A stretch of 64,000 nucleotides of DNA. Source: Beijerinckiaceae bacterium (lineage in GTDB: Bacteria > Pseudomonadota > Alphaproteobacteria > Rhizobiales > Beijerinckiaceae). The notes under the pieces are model-generated. The model was not told the DNA's origin. It was given only the letters and a program-made list of their open reading frames with translations, and ran no database searches. Below, in pieces: positions 45,180 to 53,495 of the stretch; position 1 is the stretch's first letter; each line of letters begins with the position of its first letter. The DNA lies in contig JAPZTO010000001.1 of assembly GCA_027532775.1 (NCBI GenBank), forward strand, positions 930,001 through 994,000, given 5' to 3'. The position numbers were made by a program, and so were the translations under genes.

Positions 45180-45401
45180 CTAGTCATAATCGGCACCGCT
45201 CAGGAACCCAGCCTGCTCAGCTATGAGGCGCGCAACATGCGGGGAGAATCCAAAGCGCTTTGCGATCAGGCGTGCGGCCATGTTTGTTCTTGGGTGGACA
45301 TCGGCCGCTTGTTCTAAGGCCCATGCGAAGAGCGGCAGGGTCGAGGAAGGCAGTTCTTCCCCGTTGCGGCGCGAGGCCAGTTTGTGCAATGCTTTTGGCA
45401 T
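45180..45401 (-). CDS. Small HTH-like hypothetical protein of integrative elements
   Basis: A 73-residue protein, LPLFAWALEQAADVHPRTNM then AARLIAKRFGFSPHVARLIA. The RLIAKRFGFSPHVARLI part looks like a helix-turn-helix. Similar short proteins occur beside the winged-helix family of the next gene in other islands. AGGA lies 7 bp upstream of the ATG. Function is unknown; DNA binding is inferred from the helical pattern. Confidence 0.6.
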   Translation of the reverse strand: MPKALHKLASRRNGEELPSSTLPLFAWALEQAADVHPRTNMAARLIAKRFGFSPHVARLIAEQAGFLSGADYD

Positions 45402-45473
45402 TGGAAAATCCTGTCGTGGGGGTTTCTGATAAAGGCCCGGCTTGGCGCTGACACGCCTGCCGGGCCGCTTCGG

Positions 45474-45683
45474 TCAAATCGCACGGTCGGCGCGCGGCGA
45501 AGTTTCTTGATCCAAGCTGTCAATGAAGCGCCGCAACTCGGAGCTGCGGACAAAGGTCCGGCGACCAAGCTTCACGACCCGAAGGCGGCCTGCCCTCACC
45601 AGCGCATGGCCCCAGGTTGGCCGCACCCCTAAGATTTTGATCGCTTCAGAAAAGGTGCGAAGTTGGTCGAGGTCGTTGTGCAT
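45474..45683 (-). CDS. Excisionase-like helix-turn-helix protein (AlpA/Xis type)
   Basis: A 69-residue protein: RTFSEAIKILGVRPTWGHAL, VRAGRLRVVKLGRRTFVRSS, ELRRFIDSL. The order helix-turn-helix, beta-wing (V-V-K-L-G-R-R) and a final ELRRFI is the MerR-like excisionase/AlpA plan. AGGAGG is 8 bp before the ATG, the best ribosome site in this cluster. It probably directs integrase excision or regulates it. The integrase is about 0.9 kb away on the same strand. Confidence 0.75.
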   Translation of the reverse strand: MHNDLDQLRTFSEAIKILGVRPTWGHALVRAGRLRVVKLGRRTFVRSSELRRFIDSLDQETSPRADRAI

Positions 45684-45756
45684 CGTTGGTCCTCCTTTGA
45701 CACCACACCAATGTGCGTGGGTTGGACCGACGATTGACGGGTTCGAGAAGAGCTGC

Positions 45757-45799
45757 ACGTCCCCAATTAGCGAATTATTTTTCCTGCAATTGGGGACGT
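45757..45799. repeat. Perfect 12-bp inverted repeat spanning the stop of the AT-rich gene
   Basis: ACGTCCCCAATT (45757-45768) pairs with AATTGGGGACGT (45788-45799) across 19 bp. The stop codon of the gene at 45775-46566 lies in the spacer. It may end that transcript or serve as an operator for the excisionase-like gene downstream; no T-run follows. Confidence 0.6.
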
Positions 45800-46566
45800 A
45801 TCTTCGGCATGGCAGAGGCGACCTGCTTGCGGGTAGGTTTTGGGCCGCCGCCAAGCGTCACCAATTGTTGAATGAATTGAACGAATGGAGGGTCCGAATC
45901 TCCCGCTGGAATGTTCCTTGGGCTTATACTTGCCGCTCGCCCTGAAAGGCCTGTCCAAGCCGGTATTGCCATAAACACGAGAGCGGTAAGTGCAGGGTCT
46001 TTTGGAGCTCCTGTTTTTCTAGCAAGAAGGTTTTTATTTAATTTTTGTTCTCTTATATAGCGTGAAGTGGCTTCTAAATTTTTTAACTTCTGACAAAATA
46101 TTTGTGATTTTTTGAAAGAAACTCGTGCTGTTTGAGCAAAATCCACGTTTCCTGATGCTTTTAAGAACTCGTCATCATAGAGAAAATCACTGGCAATCGA
46201 ATTTCTTAAAAAGCGGTCTACCCAAGCAATATGCTTGTTCTTTTCTACCTCCAGCGGATCGCTGCTTGAAAATGCCGAATTGTGTAATTTTTCTAATCCA
46301 TAAACAATTTTTTTGCATGAATTTTCTATCTCTAGAATCATGCGATTAATTTCTTGTGGGTTTGGAAGACTTGCAAATTCTGTTATTTTGTTTCTACGCT
46401 CAGAATAGGCCCAAATTATTTTCATTATTACAAATATATGATTGTATTTTTCTTTTTCATTGCAACTCCATTTCTCAATGACGGATTTTATTTCACTGCT
46501 TTTGTTAAAAATTTCTGCAATCCCAATTTGATTTGATTTTGACGATACGCCACCATCGCGCGACAT
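45775..46566 (-). CDS. Unknown AT-rich protein, start overlapping the integrase stop
   Basis: A 263-residue protein I do not recognise. The first ~200 residues are Lys/Asn/Ile-rich and AT-rich (IFNKSSEIKSVIEKWSCNEK, RMILEIENSCKKIVYGLEKL, VSFKKSQIFCQKLKNLEATS), mostly alpha-helical. The last ~65 residues (LTALVFMAIPAWTGLSGRAA, TLGGGPKPTRKQVASAMPKI) return to high GC, a composition break inside one frame near 46000. Its ATG overlaps the integrase TAA (TAATG), so it is translated with the integrase. It could be variable cargo fused to a conserved integrase-linked tail. Confidence 0.6.
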   Translation of the reverse strand: MSRDGGVSSKSNQIGIAEIFNKSSEIKSVIEKWSCNEKEKYNHIFVIMKIIWAYSERRNKITEFASLPNPQEINRMILEIENSCKKIVYGLEKLHNSAFSSSDPLEVEKNKHIAWVDRFLRNSIASDFLYDDEFLKASGNVDFAQTARVSFKKSQIFCQKLKNLEATSRYIREQKLNKNLLARKTGAPKDPALTALVFMAIPAWTGLSGRAASISPRNIPAGDSDPPFVQFIQQLVTLGGGPKPTRKQVASAMPKIRPQLQEK

Positions 46567-47786
46567 TACCTCATTCTCCCTTCAGAATTGTCTTTTTTGT
46601 CGATACGGAGCTCATCAAGATAATCCGCCCACCACTGGGCCATGCGCTGACGTTCCTCGAAAAAATCAGAACGCGAATAGATGGCTCGCACCGCGTTCTT
46701 GTCCTTGCGCGATTGGGCGATCTCGATTGCGTCCGCTGAAAAGAGCCCGCTCTCATTCAAGATGGTGGAGGCCGTCGCACGAAAGCCATGCGAGGTCATT
46801 TCATCCGCACCAAAGCCCATGCGGCGCAAGGCGATGTTCAGGGTGTTTTCGCTGATCGGCTTCCTGGCGGAAACGATGCCCGGGAACACCAGGTCTCCGC
46901 GCCCGGTGATCGTGTGCAACTCGCGCAGGATGGTGACGGCTTGACGAGCCAGCGGCACACGCTGGTCGCGGCGCATCTTCATTCGAGATGCGGGAATGCT
47001 CCAAAACGCCTTGTCCAGATCAAACTCGCGCCATTCGGCTTTGCGTAGCTCGCCCGGCCGCTGGTAAACGAGCGCCATCAACTTGAGCGCTGCAACGGTT
47101 TCGGGTTGGCCTCGGAAGCCGTCGACCGCGCGAAGCAACTCGCCAAAGCGGGCCGGTTCAAGAATGGCGGCGCGATGCTTCACTTGCGGCTTTGCCAGTG
47201 CACCGCGCAGGGCGAAGGTCGGATCATTGGTGGCGCGCCCTGTGGCCACGGCAAAGCGGAAAACCTCGCCGATGCTCGAGCGCATCCGCCTTGCGGTCTC
47301 CAGCCGCCCGGTGGACTCCACCGCCTGCAGCACTTTCAGCACCTCCGGTGGCGTGATCCCAGCAATCGGCCGCCTGCCAAACGCGTCGCCTGCAAGACTG
47401 TAAAGCCACTCGCGCTTGCCGATCGTGTTGGAGGCCTTGCCCTCGCGCTTCTTCTTGGCCAGCAACTCGGCAGCGACGGATGCAAATGTGTGGGCCTCGC
47501 TGTCGAGTTTGTGGGCCTTTGCCGCTTTCTCGTGATCAAAGGGATCAATGCCATCGGCCAACAGCGTCTTGGCTTCACTGCGCTTGGCTCGGGCCTTTTC
47601 CAATGTGACGGTCGGATAGGCCCCGAATGACAGCTTGCGCTGGATGCCTTTGGCGTTCCGATACATCAGTACCCAAAGCTTGGAGCCAGACGGCATCACC
47701 CGAAGCTGCAATCCGCCACCATCCGACTTTTTATAGGGCTTTTCCGCCGGCTTGAATCCGCGAATGGCTAGGTCGGTCAACGGCAT
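46566..47786 (-). CDS. int: Tyrosine-type integrase (P4-like)
   Basis: A 406-residue integrase. The N-terminal DUF4102 arm-binding domain is MPLTDLAIRGFKPAEKPYKK, with LSFGAYPTVTLEKARAKR. The catalytic residues are Arg in YQRPGELRKAEW, His and Arg in SHGFRATASTIL, and Tyr in VRAIYSRSDFFEERQRMAQW. Such integrases use tRNA 3' ends, and the intact tRNA-Leu lies 164 bp upstream of its start. The ATG at 47786 is chosen from the family N-terminus; the frame upstream runs through the arm sites and attR. All functional residues are present, so it could be active. Confidence 0.93.
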   Translation of the reverse strand: MPLTDLAIRGFKPAEKPYKKSDGGGLQLRVMPSGSKLWVLMYRNAKGIQRKLSFGAYPTVTLEKARAKRSEAKTLLADGIDPFDHEKAAKAHKLDSEAHTFASVAAELLAKKKREGKASNTIGKREWLYSLAGDAFGRRPIAGITPPEVLKVLQAVESTGRLETARRMRSSIGEVFRFAVATGRATNDPTFALRGALAKPQVKHRAAILEPARFGELLRAVDGFRGQPETVAALKLMALVYQRPGELRKAEWREFDLDKAFWSIPASRMKMRRDQRVPLARQAVTILRELHTITGRGDLVFPGIVSARKPISENTLNIALRRMGFGADEMTSHGFRATASTILNESGLFSADAIEIAQSRKDKNAVRAIYSRSDFFEERQRMAQWWADYLDELRIDKKDNSEGRMR

Positions 47787-47787
47787 T

Positions 47788-47840
47788 TGTGGGCCTCGCG
47801 CCTGTGGGCTTTCGCCAAGGCCCACATTCAGGCCCACAAA
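47788..47840. other. Candidate integrase arm-type sites, right end
   Basis: AGGCCCACATTCAGGCCCAC at 47818-47837 (then AAA) matches the left-end double unit, and two inverted units (TGTGGGCC near 47788-47795 and TGTGGGC near 47803-47809) precede it, just upstream of the integrase start. Confidence 0.55.
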
Positions 47841-47879
47841 CCACACGACTGTCAACGGAGGCGCCCGAACGCCAACGAA

Positions 47880-47965
47880 CCCCAAACAGCAAAAAACCGG
47901 CCTTTCGGGCCGGTTTTTTGGTACTAACGGTTGGTGCCGAAAGTCAATTTGGTGCCCAGGAGAGG
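47880..47965. repeat. attR: right direct repeat of the island
   Basis: 86 bp matching 31216-31300. It contains the tRNA terminator and runs 16 bases into the 3' end of the intact tRNA-Leu (including its encoded CCA), which marks the insertion point. Confidence 0.85.
47891..47919 (-). terminator. tRNA-Leu terminator (inside attR)
   Basis: A perfect 12-bp stem, AAAAAACCGGCC with GGCCGGTTTTTT and loop TTTCG. On the tRNA strand it ends in TTTTTT, a classical intrinsic terminator 31 bp after the tRNA. Confidence 0.85.
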
Positions 47966-48034
47966 ACTCGAACCTCCACGGCTTTCACCACTGGTACCTG
48001 AAACCAGCGCGTCTACCAATTCCGCCACCTGGGC
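47950..48034 (-). tRNA. tRNA-Leu (anticodon CAG)
   Basis: Reverse strand begins GCCCAGGTGGCGGAATTGG. The acceptor stem GCCCAGG pairs with CCTGGGC, the anticodon loop is TT-CAG-GT on a CTGGT/ACCAG stem, and a long variable arm is present as in Leu tRNAs. The T-arm contains GGTTCGAGTCC, and CCA is encoded. It decodes CUG, the main Leu codon in this genome. Its 3' end is the island's insertion site and is kept intact. Confidence 0.95.
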
Positions 48035-48167
48035 ATTGGCGCCTCAATGCCGGCCTCCGGCGCGATTGTCAACCGGCTCTGTTCTTCTTGATGAGGTCGT
48101 TGTGATTGATCGACGACGATGAAAGGACTAGAGCAGCGAAGCACCCGGGAGAACAAGGTTGGCATCC

Positions 48168-49139
48168 ATGACGCACGGTTCGCGGCTCGTCACAATTTTC
48201 GGTGGTTCCGGCTTTGTCGGCCGGCATCTGGTCCGGGCGCTGGCCCGCGAGGGCTGGCGGATCCGGGTTGCCGTGCGCCGGCCGGACCTTGCCGGCCATC
48301 TCCAGCCGCTGGGCGCTGTCGGGCAGATCCACGCGGTACAGGCCAATTTGCGCTACCGTGATTCGGTCGCGCGGGCGCTGCAGGGCGCCGATGCGGCGGT
48401 AAATCTTGTCGGCATCCTCGCGGAGAGCGGCCGGCAGAGCTTCAATGCGGTTCAGGCGCAGGGTGCAAGGGCCGTGGCGGAGGAGGCGGCGAAAGCCGGC
48501 ATCACCCGGTTTGTCCAGCTATCGGCCATCGGGGCCGATGCCGATTCGGCGGCAGCCTATGCGCGCACCAAGGCGCAGGGCGAGGCCTTCGTCCGGGCCG
48601 CCATTCCGGAGGCGGTGATCCTGCGGCCCTCGATCGTGTTCGGGCCGGAAGACCAGTTCTTCAACCGCTTCGCGCGCATGGCGCAGTTCCTGCCGTTCCT
48701 GCCCCTGATCGGGGGCGGCGAGACGCGGTTCCAGCCTGTTTTCGTGGGTGACGTGGCCCTTGCAGCGGCGAAGGCGCTGGATGGCGGCGCCCGTGAAGGC
48801 ACGACCTACGAACTCGGCGGGCCGGATATCCGGAGCTTCCGCGCCCTGCTCGAATATATCCTCACGATCACCCATCGCCGCCGCCTGCTGCTCTCGGTGC
48901 CGTTCCCGCTGGCACGCCTTCAGGCGAGCGTGCTCGAGGTTCTGCCGGGCAAGATGCTCACGGTCGACCAGGTGACGATGCTGGAGACCGACAATATCGT
49001 CAGCGCGGCGGCAGAAACAGAGGGCCGCACCCTGGCCGGCCTCGGTATCAGCCCGGCTTCCTTCGAGGCGATCGTCCCGACCTACCTCTATTCGTTCCGG
49101 CCGCATGGCCAGTTCGACAGGCCGGAATCGGCAGGCTGA
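48168..49139 (+). CDS. Complex I NDUFA9-family NAD(P)-binding protein
   Basis: A 323-residue atypical short-chain dehydrogenase/reductase. The Rossmann motif is at the N-terminus (LVTIFGGSGFVGRHLVRALA), with VNLVGILAESGRQSFNAVQA, VQLSAIGADADSAAAYARTK and VILRPSIVFGPEDQFFNRFA. That set matches the bacterial NDUFA9-like family linked to respiratory complex I assembly or quinone metabolism. The Tyr/Lys pair (YARTK) is kept. Start at the ATG 48168; a TTG lies 9 bp before. The stop abuts the stop of the convergent dehydrogenase. Confidence 0.88.
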   Translation: MTHGSRLVTIFGGSGFVGRHLVRALAREGWRIRVAVRRPDLAGHLQPLGAVGQIHAVQANLRYRDSVARALQGADAAVNLVGILAESGRQSFNAVQAQGARAVAEEAAKAGITRFVQLSAIGADADSAAAYARTKAQGEAFVRAAIPEAVILRPSIVFGPEDQFFNRFARMAQFLPFLPLIGGGETRFQPVFVGDVALAAAKALDGGAREGTTYELGGPDIRSFRALLEYILTITHRRRLLLSVPFPLARLQASVLEVLPGKMLTVDQVTMLETDNIVSAAAETEGRTLAGLGISPASFEAIVPTYLYSFRPHGQFDRPESAG

Positions 49140-50135
49140 TCAGCCCGGCAGGGCCAGCACGCGATCCGGCGGGGTGTGGCCGTCGATGAAGGTCTTGATG
49201 TTGATGATGACCTTCTCGCCCATCTCGTTCCGGCTTTCGACCGTGGACGACCCCATATGCGGCATCAGCGCGACCTTGCCGAGTTCAGCGAGCCGGATCA
49301 GCCGCGTCGAGACGGCAGGCTCGCTCTCGTAGACATCCAGCGCGGCGCCGGCGAGCAGATCCTGTTCGAGCATATCCGTCAGCGCTTCGGTATCGACGAT
49401 CTCGCCGCGGGCCGTGTTCACGAGGATCGCATCCGGCTTGAGCAGGCGCAGGCGACGGCCGGAAAGCAGGTGGAAGCTTGCCGGCGTGTGCGGGCAGTGG
49501 ACGGTGACAATGTCCATCCGCGCGAGCATGCGATCGAGCGAGTCCCAGTAGGTGGCCTGCAACTCCTCCTCGACGCGTTTCGCGGCCGGGCGGCGGTTAT
49601 GATAATGCACCTGCAACCCGAAGGCGCGGGCGCGCCGGGCGACCGCCAGGCCGATGCGGCCCATGCCGATGATCCCCAGCCGCTTGCCATGGATGCGATG
49701 GCCGAGCATCCAGCCCGGCGACCAGCCATGCCATTGCCCGCCGGGAATGACCCGCACGCCCTCGACAAAGCGCCGCGCGACCGCCACGATCAGCGCCATC
49801 GTGAAATCGGCCATGTCCTCGGTGAGGACGCCGGGCGTATTGGTGACAGTGATGTGCCGCTTCATGGCGGCGGCGACATCGATATTGTCAGTGCCATTGC
49901 CGAAATTGGCGATCAGCTTCAGCTGGGGGCCGGCCTCGGCGATCAGTTCGGCGTCGATCCGGTCCGTGATGGTCGGCACAAGGACCTTCGCCCGCCGGAC
50001 AGCCGCCACAAGCGCCTCGCGCGACATCGGCTCGTCGGTTTCGTTCCGGACGAGATCAAACAGCTCGGCCATCCGCGTTTCGATGCCCTCGGGCAATCGG
50101 CGGGTCAGGATGACAAGCGGTTTCTCCCGGTTCAT
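49140..50135 (-). CDS. D-2-hydroxyacid dehydrogenase (glyoxylate/hydroxypyruvate reductase-like)
   Basis: A 331-residue NAD(P)-dependent enzyme. The nucleotide fold is RLGIIGMGRIGLAVARRARA, the substrate Arg is in NTARGEIVDTEAL, Glu in LDVYESEPAV, and the catalytic His in VALMPHMGSSTVESR. Residues NFGNGTDNIDVAAAMKRHI match GyaR-type glyoxylate reductases, so reduction of glyoxylate to glycolate is the best guess. GGGAG lies 6 bp upstream of the ATG at 50135. The frame is open further upstream but has no family sequence. Confidence 0.9.
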   Translation of the reverse strand: MNREKPLVILTRRLPEGIETRMAELFDLVRNETDEPMSREALVAAVRRAKVLVPTITDRIDAELIAEAGPQLKLIANFGNGTDNIDVAAAMKRHITVTNTPGVLTEDMADFTMALIVAVARRFVEGVRVIPGGQWHGWSPGWMLGHRIHGKRLGIIGMGRIGLAVARRARAFGLQVHYHNRRPAAKRVEEELQATYWDSLDRMLARMDIVTVHCPHTPASFHLLSGRRLRLLKPDAILVNTARGEIVDTEALTDMLEQDLLAGAALDVYESEPAVSTRLIRLAELGKVALMPHMGSSTVESRNEMGEKVIINIKTFIDGHTPPDRVLALPG

Positions 50136-50304
50136 GAGCGCTCCCGTCCAGTGGCGGCCCGTCAGGCTCGCTGCCGTTTCGATCTGATTAGCGTGCAATA
50201 AACGGGACGTTAACGCGCGTCGACAAAAAACGAAGGGTGACAGGCGGCGCATGCCCCGGACTTGCCGCATTGGCGGGCGAAGCAGGCGCAGGATGAGGAA
50301 CGGG

Positions 50305-50847
50305 ATGATGCGTCATATGGGGTCAGGATCGGTCCGACTTGCCTTCGGCCTCGGGATTGCCGCGTTCGCCTTCGCCACCGCGCCGGTGCGGGCCGAGGAT
50401 CCGGCGACGACAGGCTCGGTGACCAAGCTGCCGATCCCGCGTTTTGTCAGCCTCAAACCGTCCGATACCCCGATGCGGGAGGGGCCGAGCAAGGACCACC
50501 GGATCAAGTGGGTCTTCAAGCGAGAAGGCCTGCCGGTGGAAGTGATCGGCGAGCATGATCACTGGCGCCGCGTGCGGGATTCCGAAAGCACGGATGGCTG
50601 GGTGTATTTCGGCCGGCTGTCCAACCGCCGCACCGTAATTATCCGGGCGGGCAAGACCTCGACCGAGCAGAACCTCTATCGTGACGACCGCGAGACCAGC
50701 GCGGTGGTTGCGCGGTTACAGCCGGGCGTGATCGCGAATGTGCAGAACTGCTCGCGCGACTGGTGCAAGGTCAGCGTCGAAAGCTATTCGGGCTATGTGC
50801 GGAAGGATGCCGTCTGGGGGGTTTATCCGGACGAAACCGTCAAGTGA
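50305..50847 (+). CDS. Exported SH3-domain protein
   Basis: A 180-residue protein with a signal peptide (VRLAFGLGIAAFAFATAPVR-AED). Two bacterial SH3-like repeats follow: FVSLKPSDTPMREGPSKDHR to DGWVYFGRLS, and RAGKTSTEQNLYRDDRETSA to VESYSGYVRKDAVWGVYP. Such proteins sit in the periplasm and may bind the cell wall or partner enzymes. The start at 50305 has GAGGAA 6 bp upstream; an ATG at 50293 is also in frame. Confidence 0.85.
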   Translation: MMRHMGSGSVRLAFGLGIAAFAFATAPVRAEDPATTGSVTKLPIPRFVSLKPSDTPMREGPSKDHRIKWVFKREGLPVEVIGEHDHWRRVRDSESTDGWVYFGRLSNRRTVIIRAGKTSTEQNLYRDDRETSAVVARLQPGVIANVQNCSRDWCKVSVESYSGYVRKDAVWGVYPDETVK

Positions 50848-50869
50848 AGGCCCGGACGTCCTGAAAGAA

Positions 50870-50902
50870 TTCAGGAGGCCTTGAAGCGTTCAGGAGGCCT
50901 TG
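50870..50902. repeat. Tandem 19-bp repeat covering the end of irr
   Basis: TTCAGGAGGCCTTG at 50870-50883 recurs at 50889-50902, and AAGCG separates them. The second copy contains the irr stop, so the first is a duplicated tail of irr. Confidence 0.7.
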
Positions 50903-51399
50903 CGCCGCAGCCGGACGACGACTTCCACGCGGGCGATTTCCATTCCCTCCGGCGGCTCCGGCAGATTGCTGACCGCGAGATCGCGGCCGGGAATATCCAC
51001 CAGCGTATCGCCACCCTCGACGAAGAAATGGTGGTGGTCGGACGTGTTGGTGTCGAAATAGGTCCGACCGCCATCCACCGCGATCTCGCGCAGCAGCCCG
51101 GCCTGGGTGAACTGGTTCAGCGTGTTGTAGACCGTGGCGAGGGATACCGGCACGCGGGCGCGCTGGGCCTCCTCGAACAGGGTTTCCGCCGCGAGATGAC
51201 GGTCGCCGCGGCCGAAGAGCAGCCAGCCGAGGGCAACGCGCTGGCGCGTCGGGCGCAGGCCCGCATCGCGCAGGCGCTCCTTGAGGTCATGGACAGGGCA
51301 TCCGGCAAGGTTCGCCGGCAGGCGTGCCGCCTCGGACGCCGCCCTCCCGCCGTCCAGACCCCGGATCACATTGACCATTCGCGCCACAGGTCGCTCCAT
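50890..51399 (-). CDS. irr: Irr, heme-responsive Fur-family iron regulator
   Basis: A 169-residue Fur-family protein. The N-terminal Cys-Pro motif is AGCPVHDLKERL (the heme regulatory motif of Irr), then the winged helix LRPTRQRVALGWLLFGRGDR and VSLATVYNTLNQFTQAGLLR, and a His cluster SDHHHFFVEGGD that forms the second heme/metal site. In Rhizobiales, Irr senses heme and represses or activates iron genes when iron is low. It is divergent from fabA, an arrangement I recall from other Rhizobiales. The Trp usual after CP (CPWHD) is Val here. Confidence 0.9.
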   Translation of the reverse strand: MERPVARMVNVIRGLDGGRAASEAARLPANLAGCPVHDLKERLRDAGLRPTRQRVALGWLLFGRGDRHLAAETLFEEAQRARVPVSLATVYNTLNQFTQAGLLREIAVDGGRTYFDTNTSDHHHFFVEGGDTLVDIPGRDLAVSNLPEPPEGMEIARVEVVVRLRRKAS

Positions 51400-51628
51400 C
51401 TGGTTGTCCTTCCTACCTATCGCTTTAACCCCGTCGAAACAAGGTCGTCCGGCCCATCCTGCCCCAAAGGCCTAACGAACCCGTATTCCCGCGCGGCTTT
51501 GAGGGCAAAAATGCAGCGGATTCCAAAAATCGATTCAGTGCGGCACGAATTTGCACTAGACGGGAGCGGGTTTGACCGATTTATGACGTCAAAGGCCTTG
51601 CATGGCCGGGACGCAGCGAAGGGCGACA

Positions 51629-52150
51629 ATGAGCAACGAGACTGGCGAGCGGCAATCGAGCTTTTCCTACGAAGAGCTTCTGGCATGCGGGCGTGGCGAG
51701 CTGTTCGGCATGGGCAATGCCCAGCTTCCCGCACCGCCGATGCTGATGTTCGACCGGATTGCCCTGATCTCGGAGACCGGTGGCGCCTATGGCAAGGGCG
51801 AGATCCGTGCCGAACTCGATGTCCGGCCCGATCTCTGGTTCTTCCCGTGCCATTTCAAGGGCGACCCGGTCATGCCGGGCTGCCTCGGGCTCGACGCGCT
51901 ATGGCAGCTGACCGGCTTCTACCTCGGCTGGCTCGGCCTGCCGGGCCGCGGCCGTGCGCTGGGCGTGGGTGAAGTGAAATTCGCTGACCAGGTCCTGCCA
52001 AGCGTGAAGAAGGTCGTGTATGGCGTCGATGTGAAGCGGGTCTTCAAGGGCAAGCTGGTTCTCGGCATCGCCGATGGCTGGCTTGAAGCCGATGGCAAGC
52101 GTATCTACACGACGACCGACATGCGGGTCGGGCTGTTCCAGCCAACCTGA
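51629..52150 (+). CDS. fabA: FabA, 3-hydroxydecanoyl-ACP dehydratase/isomerase
   Basis: A 173-residue hot-dog-fold enzyme that dehydrates 3-hydroxyacyl-ACP and isomerises the C10 trans-2 to cis-3 product, the branch point to unsaturated fatty acids. The active-site His is in [15 protein letters not shown] (about His75) and the Asp in [10 protein letters not shown] (about Asp89). Start at 51629 with GAAGGGC upstream. It is first in a fabA-fabB-DUF3303-fabI operon. The 229-bp gap to irr should hold both divergent promoters, but I see no box I would stake a claim on. Confidence 0.95.
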   Translation: MSNETGERQSSFSYEELLACGRGELFGMGNAQLPAPPMLMFDRIALISETGGAYGKGEIRAELDVRPDLWFFPCHFKGDPVMPGCLGLDALWQLTGFYLGWLGLPGRGRALGVGEVKFADQVLPSVKKVVYGVDVKRVFKGKLVLGIADGWLEADGKRIYTTTDMRVGLFQPT

Positions 52151-52240
52151 CCGCCTCTTGCGGAACGGCACCAGACGGGCCACTTGAACCGGGGCGTGAC
52201 ACGGATCGCGGCCCTGATGGCGAAAGACGGAGTGAGCAGA

Positions 52241-53461
52241 ATGAGACGCGTTGTCGTCACGGGCATGGGCATCGTTTCGTCCATCGGCAACAATACGCAG
52301 GAAGTCCTGGCCTCGCTGCACGAGGCGAAATCGGGCATCACGCCGGCCGCCGAGTTCACCGAACATGGTTTCCGCAGCCAGGTCTATGGCAAGCCGACGC
52401 TTGATCCCGCGACCATCCTCGACCGCCGCGCGATGCGCTTCCATGGCGGCGGCTCAGCCTGGAACCAGGTTGCGATGGAGCAGGCGATCCGCGATGCGGG
52501 GCTCGAGGAGAGCGAAGTCTCGAACGAGCGCACCGGCATCATCATGGGGTCGGGCGGGCCTTCGACGCGGACCCTGATGGAGGCGATCGACAAGGCGCGC
52601 GAGAGCGGCAACTCCAAGCGCGTCGGCCCGTTCGCGGTGCCGAAGGCGATGTCCTCGACAGCCTCCGCGACGCTGGCGACCTGGTTCAAGATCAAGGGCG
52701 TGAACTATTCGATTTCCTCGGCCTGCGCGACCTCGAACCATTGCATCGGCAATGCCTATGAGATGATCCAGTGGGGCAAGCAGGACCGCGTCTTCGCGGG
52801 CGGCTGCGAGGAACTCGACTGGTCGCTATCGGTCCTGTTCGACGCGATGGGCGCGATGTCCTCGACCTACAATGATTCCACCGCCTCGCGCGCCTATGAC
52901 AAGAACCGCGACGGGTTCGTCATTGCCGGCGGCGCGGGCGTGATGGTGCTCGAGGAATACGAGGTCGCCAAGGCCCGCGGCGCGCGGATCCTCGCCGAGA
53001 TTGTCGGCTATGGCGCGACCTCGGACGGCTATGACATGGTTGCCCCGTCGGGCGAGGGTGCGGTCCGCTGCATGAAACTGGCCCTCGGGGACCTCAAGGC
53101 GCCGATCGACTATATCAATCCGCATGGCACCTCGACGCCGGTCGGCGATATCAAGGAGATCGAGGCGGTGCGCGCGGTGTTCGGCGCGAAGGCCCAGTCG
53201 GTCCCGATTTCCTCGACCAAGTCGCTGACCGGACACAGCCTCGGCGCGACGGGCGTGCAGGAGGCGATCTATTCGGTTCTCATGATGCAGAACGGTTTCG
53301 TCTGCGAGAGCGCCCATATTACCGAGCTCGACCCCGACATGGCCGATATGAACATCGTCCGGAAGCGGATCGACAATGCGAAGCTGGGTCATGTGATGTC
53401 GAATTCCTTCGGGTTCGGCGGCACGAACGCGACCATCATCCTGAAACATCCGGAGGCGTGA
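52241..53461 (+). CDS. fabB: FabB, beta-ketoacyl-ACP synthase I
   Basis: A 406-residue thiolase-fold condensing enzyme. The catalytic Cys is in [10 protein letters not shown] (about Cys162), and the two His residues are in [11 protein letters not shown] and [10 protein letters not shown]. With FabA it elongates unsaturated fatty acids. Start at the ATG 52241 ([16 protein letters not shown]), the family N-terminus, with GGAG about 9 bp upstream; the frame is open to an earlier start codon without family sequence. It lies 90 bp after fabA. Confidence 0.95.
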   Translation: MRRVVVTGMGIVSSIGNNTQEVLASLHEAKSGITPAAEFTEHGFRSQVYGKPTLDPATILDRRAMRFHGGGSAWNQVAMEQAIRDAGLEESEVSNERTGIIMGSGGPSTRTLMEAIDKARESGNSKRVGPFAVPKAMSSTASATLATWFKIKGVNYSISSACATSNHCIGNAYEMIQWGKQDRVFAGGCEELDWSLSVLFDAMGAMSSTYNDSTASRAYDKNRDGFVIAGGAGVMVLEEYEVAKARGARILAEIVGYGATSDGYDMVAPSGEGAVRCMKLALGDLKAPIDYINPHGTSTPVGDIKEIEAVRAVFGAKAQSVPISSTKSLTGHSLGATGVQEAIYSVLMMQNGFVCESAHITELDPDMADMNIVRKRIDNAKLGHVMSNSFGFGGTNATIILKHPEA

Positions 53462-53495
53462 GGCCTTCGGGCCCCGGCCAGCAGGGGAGACGCTG

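Larger units (their letters stand above)
31216..47965. mobile_element. Genomic island integrated at tRNA-Leu(CAG), carrying a Hachiman defence system
   Basis: The element lies between two copies of an 85/86-bp direct repeat that includes the 3' end of tRNA-Leu and its terminator. A tyrosine integrase is the last gene next to the intact tRNA. Repeated GGCCCACA motifs near both ends look like integrase arm sites. Cargo has mixed base composition, an IS21 remnant and a pheT fragment, which are all signs of transfer. Without it, transketolase and the NDUFA9-like gene would flank the tRNA. Confidence 0.85.

Noticed and set aside
51400-51628. Iron-control (ICE) box in the irr-fabA gap
   Set aside because: Some partial AT-rich matches exist, but none is symmetric enough to call.
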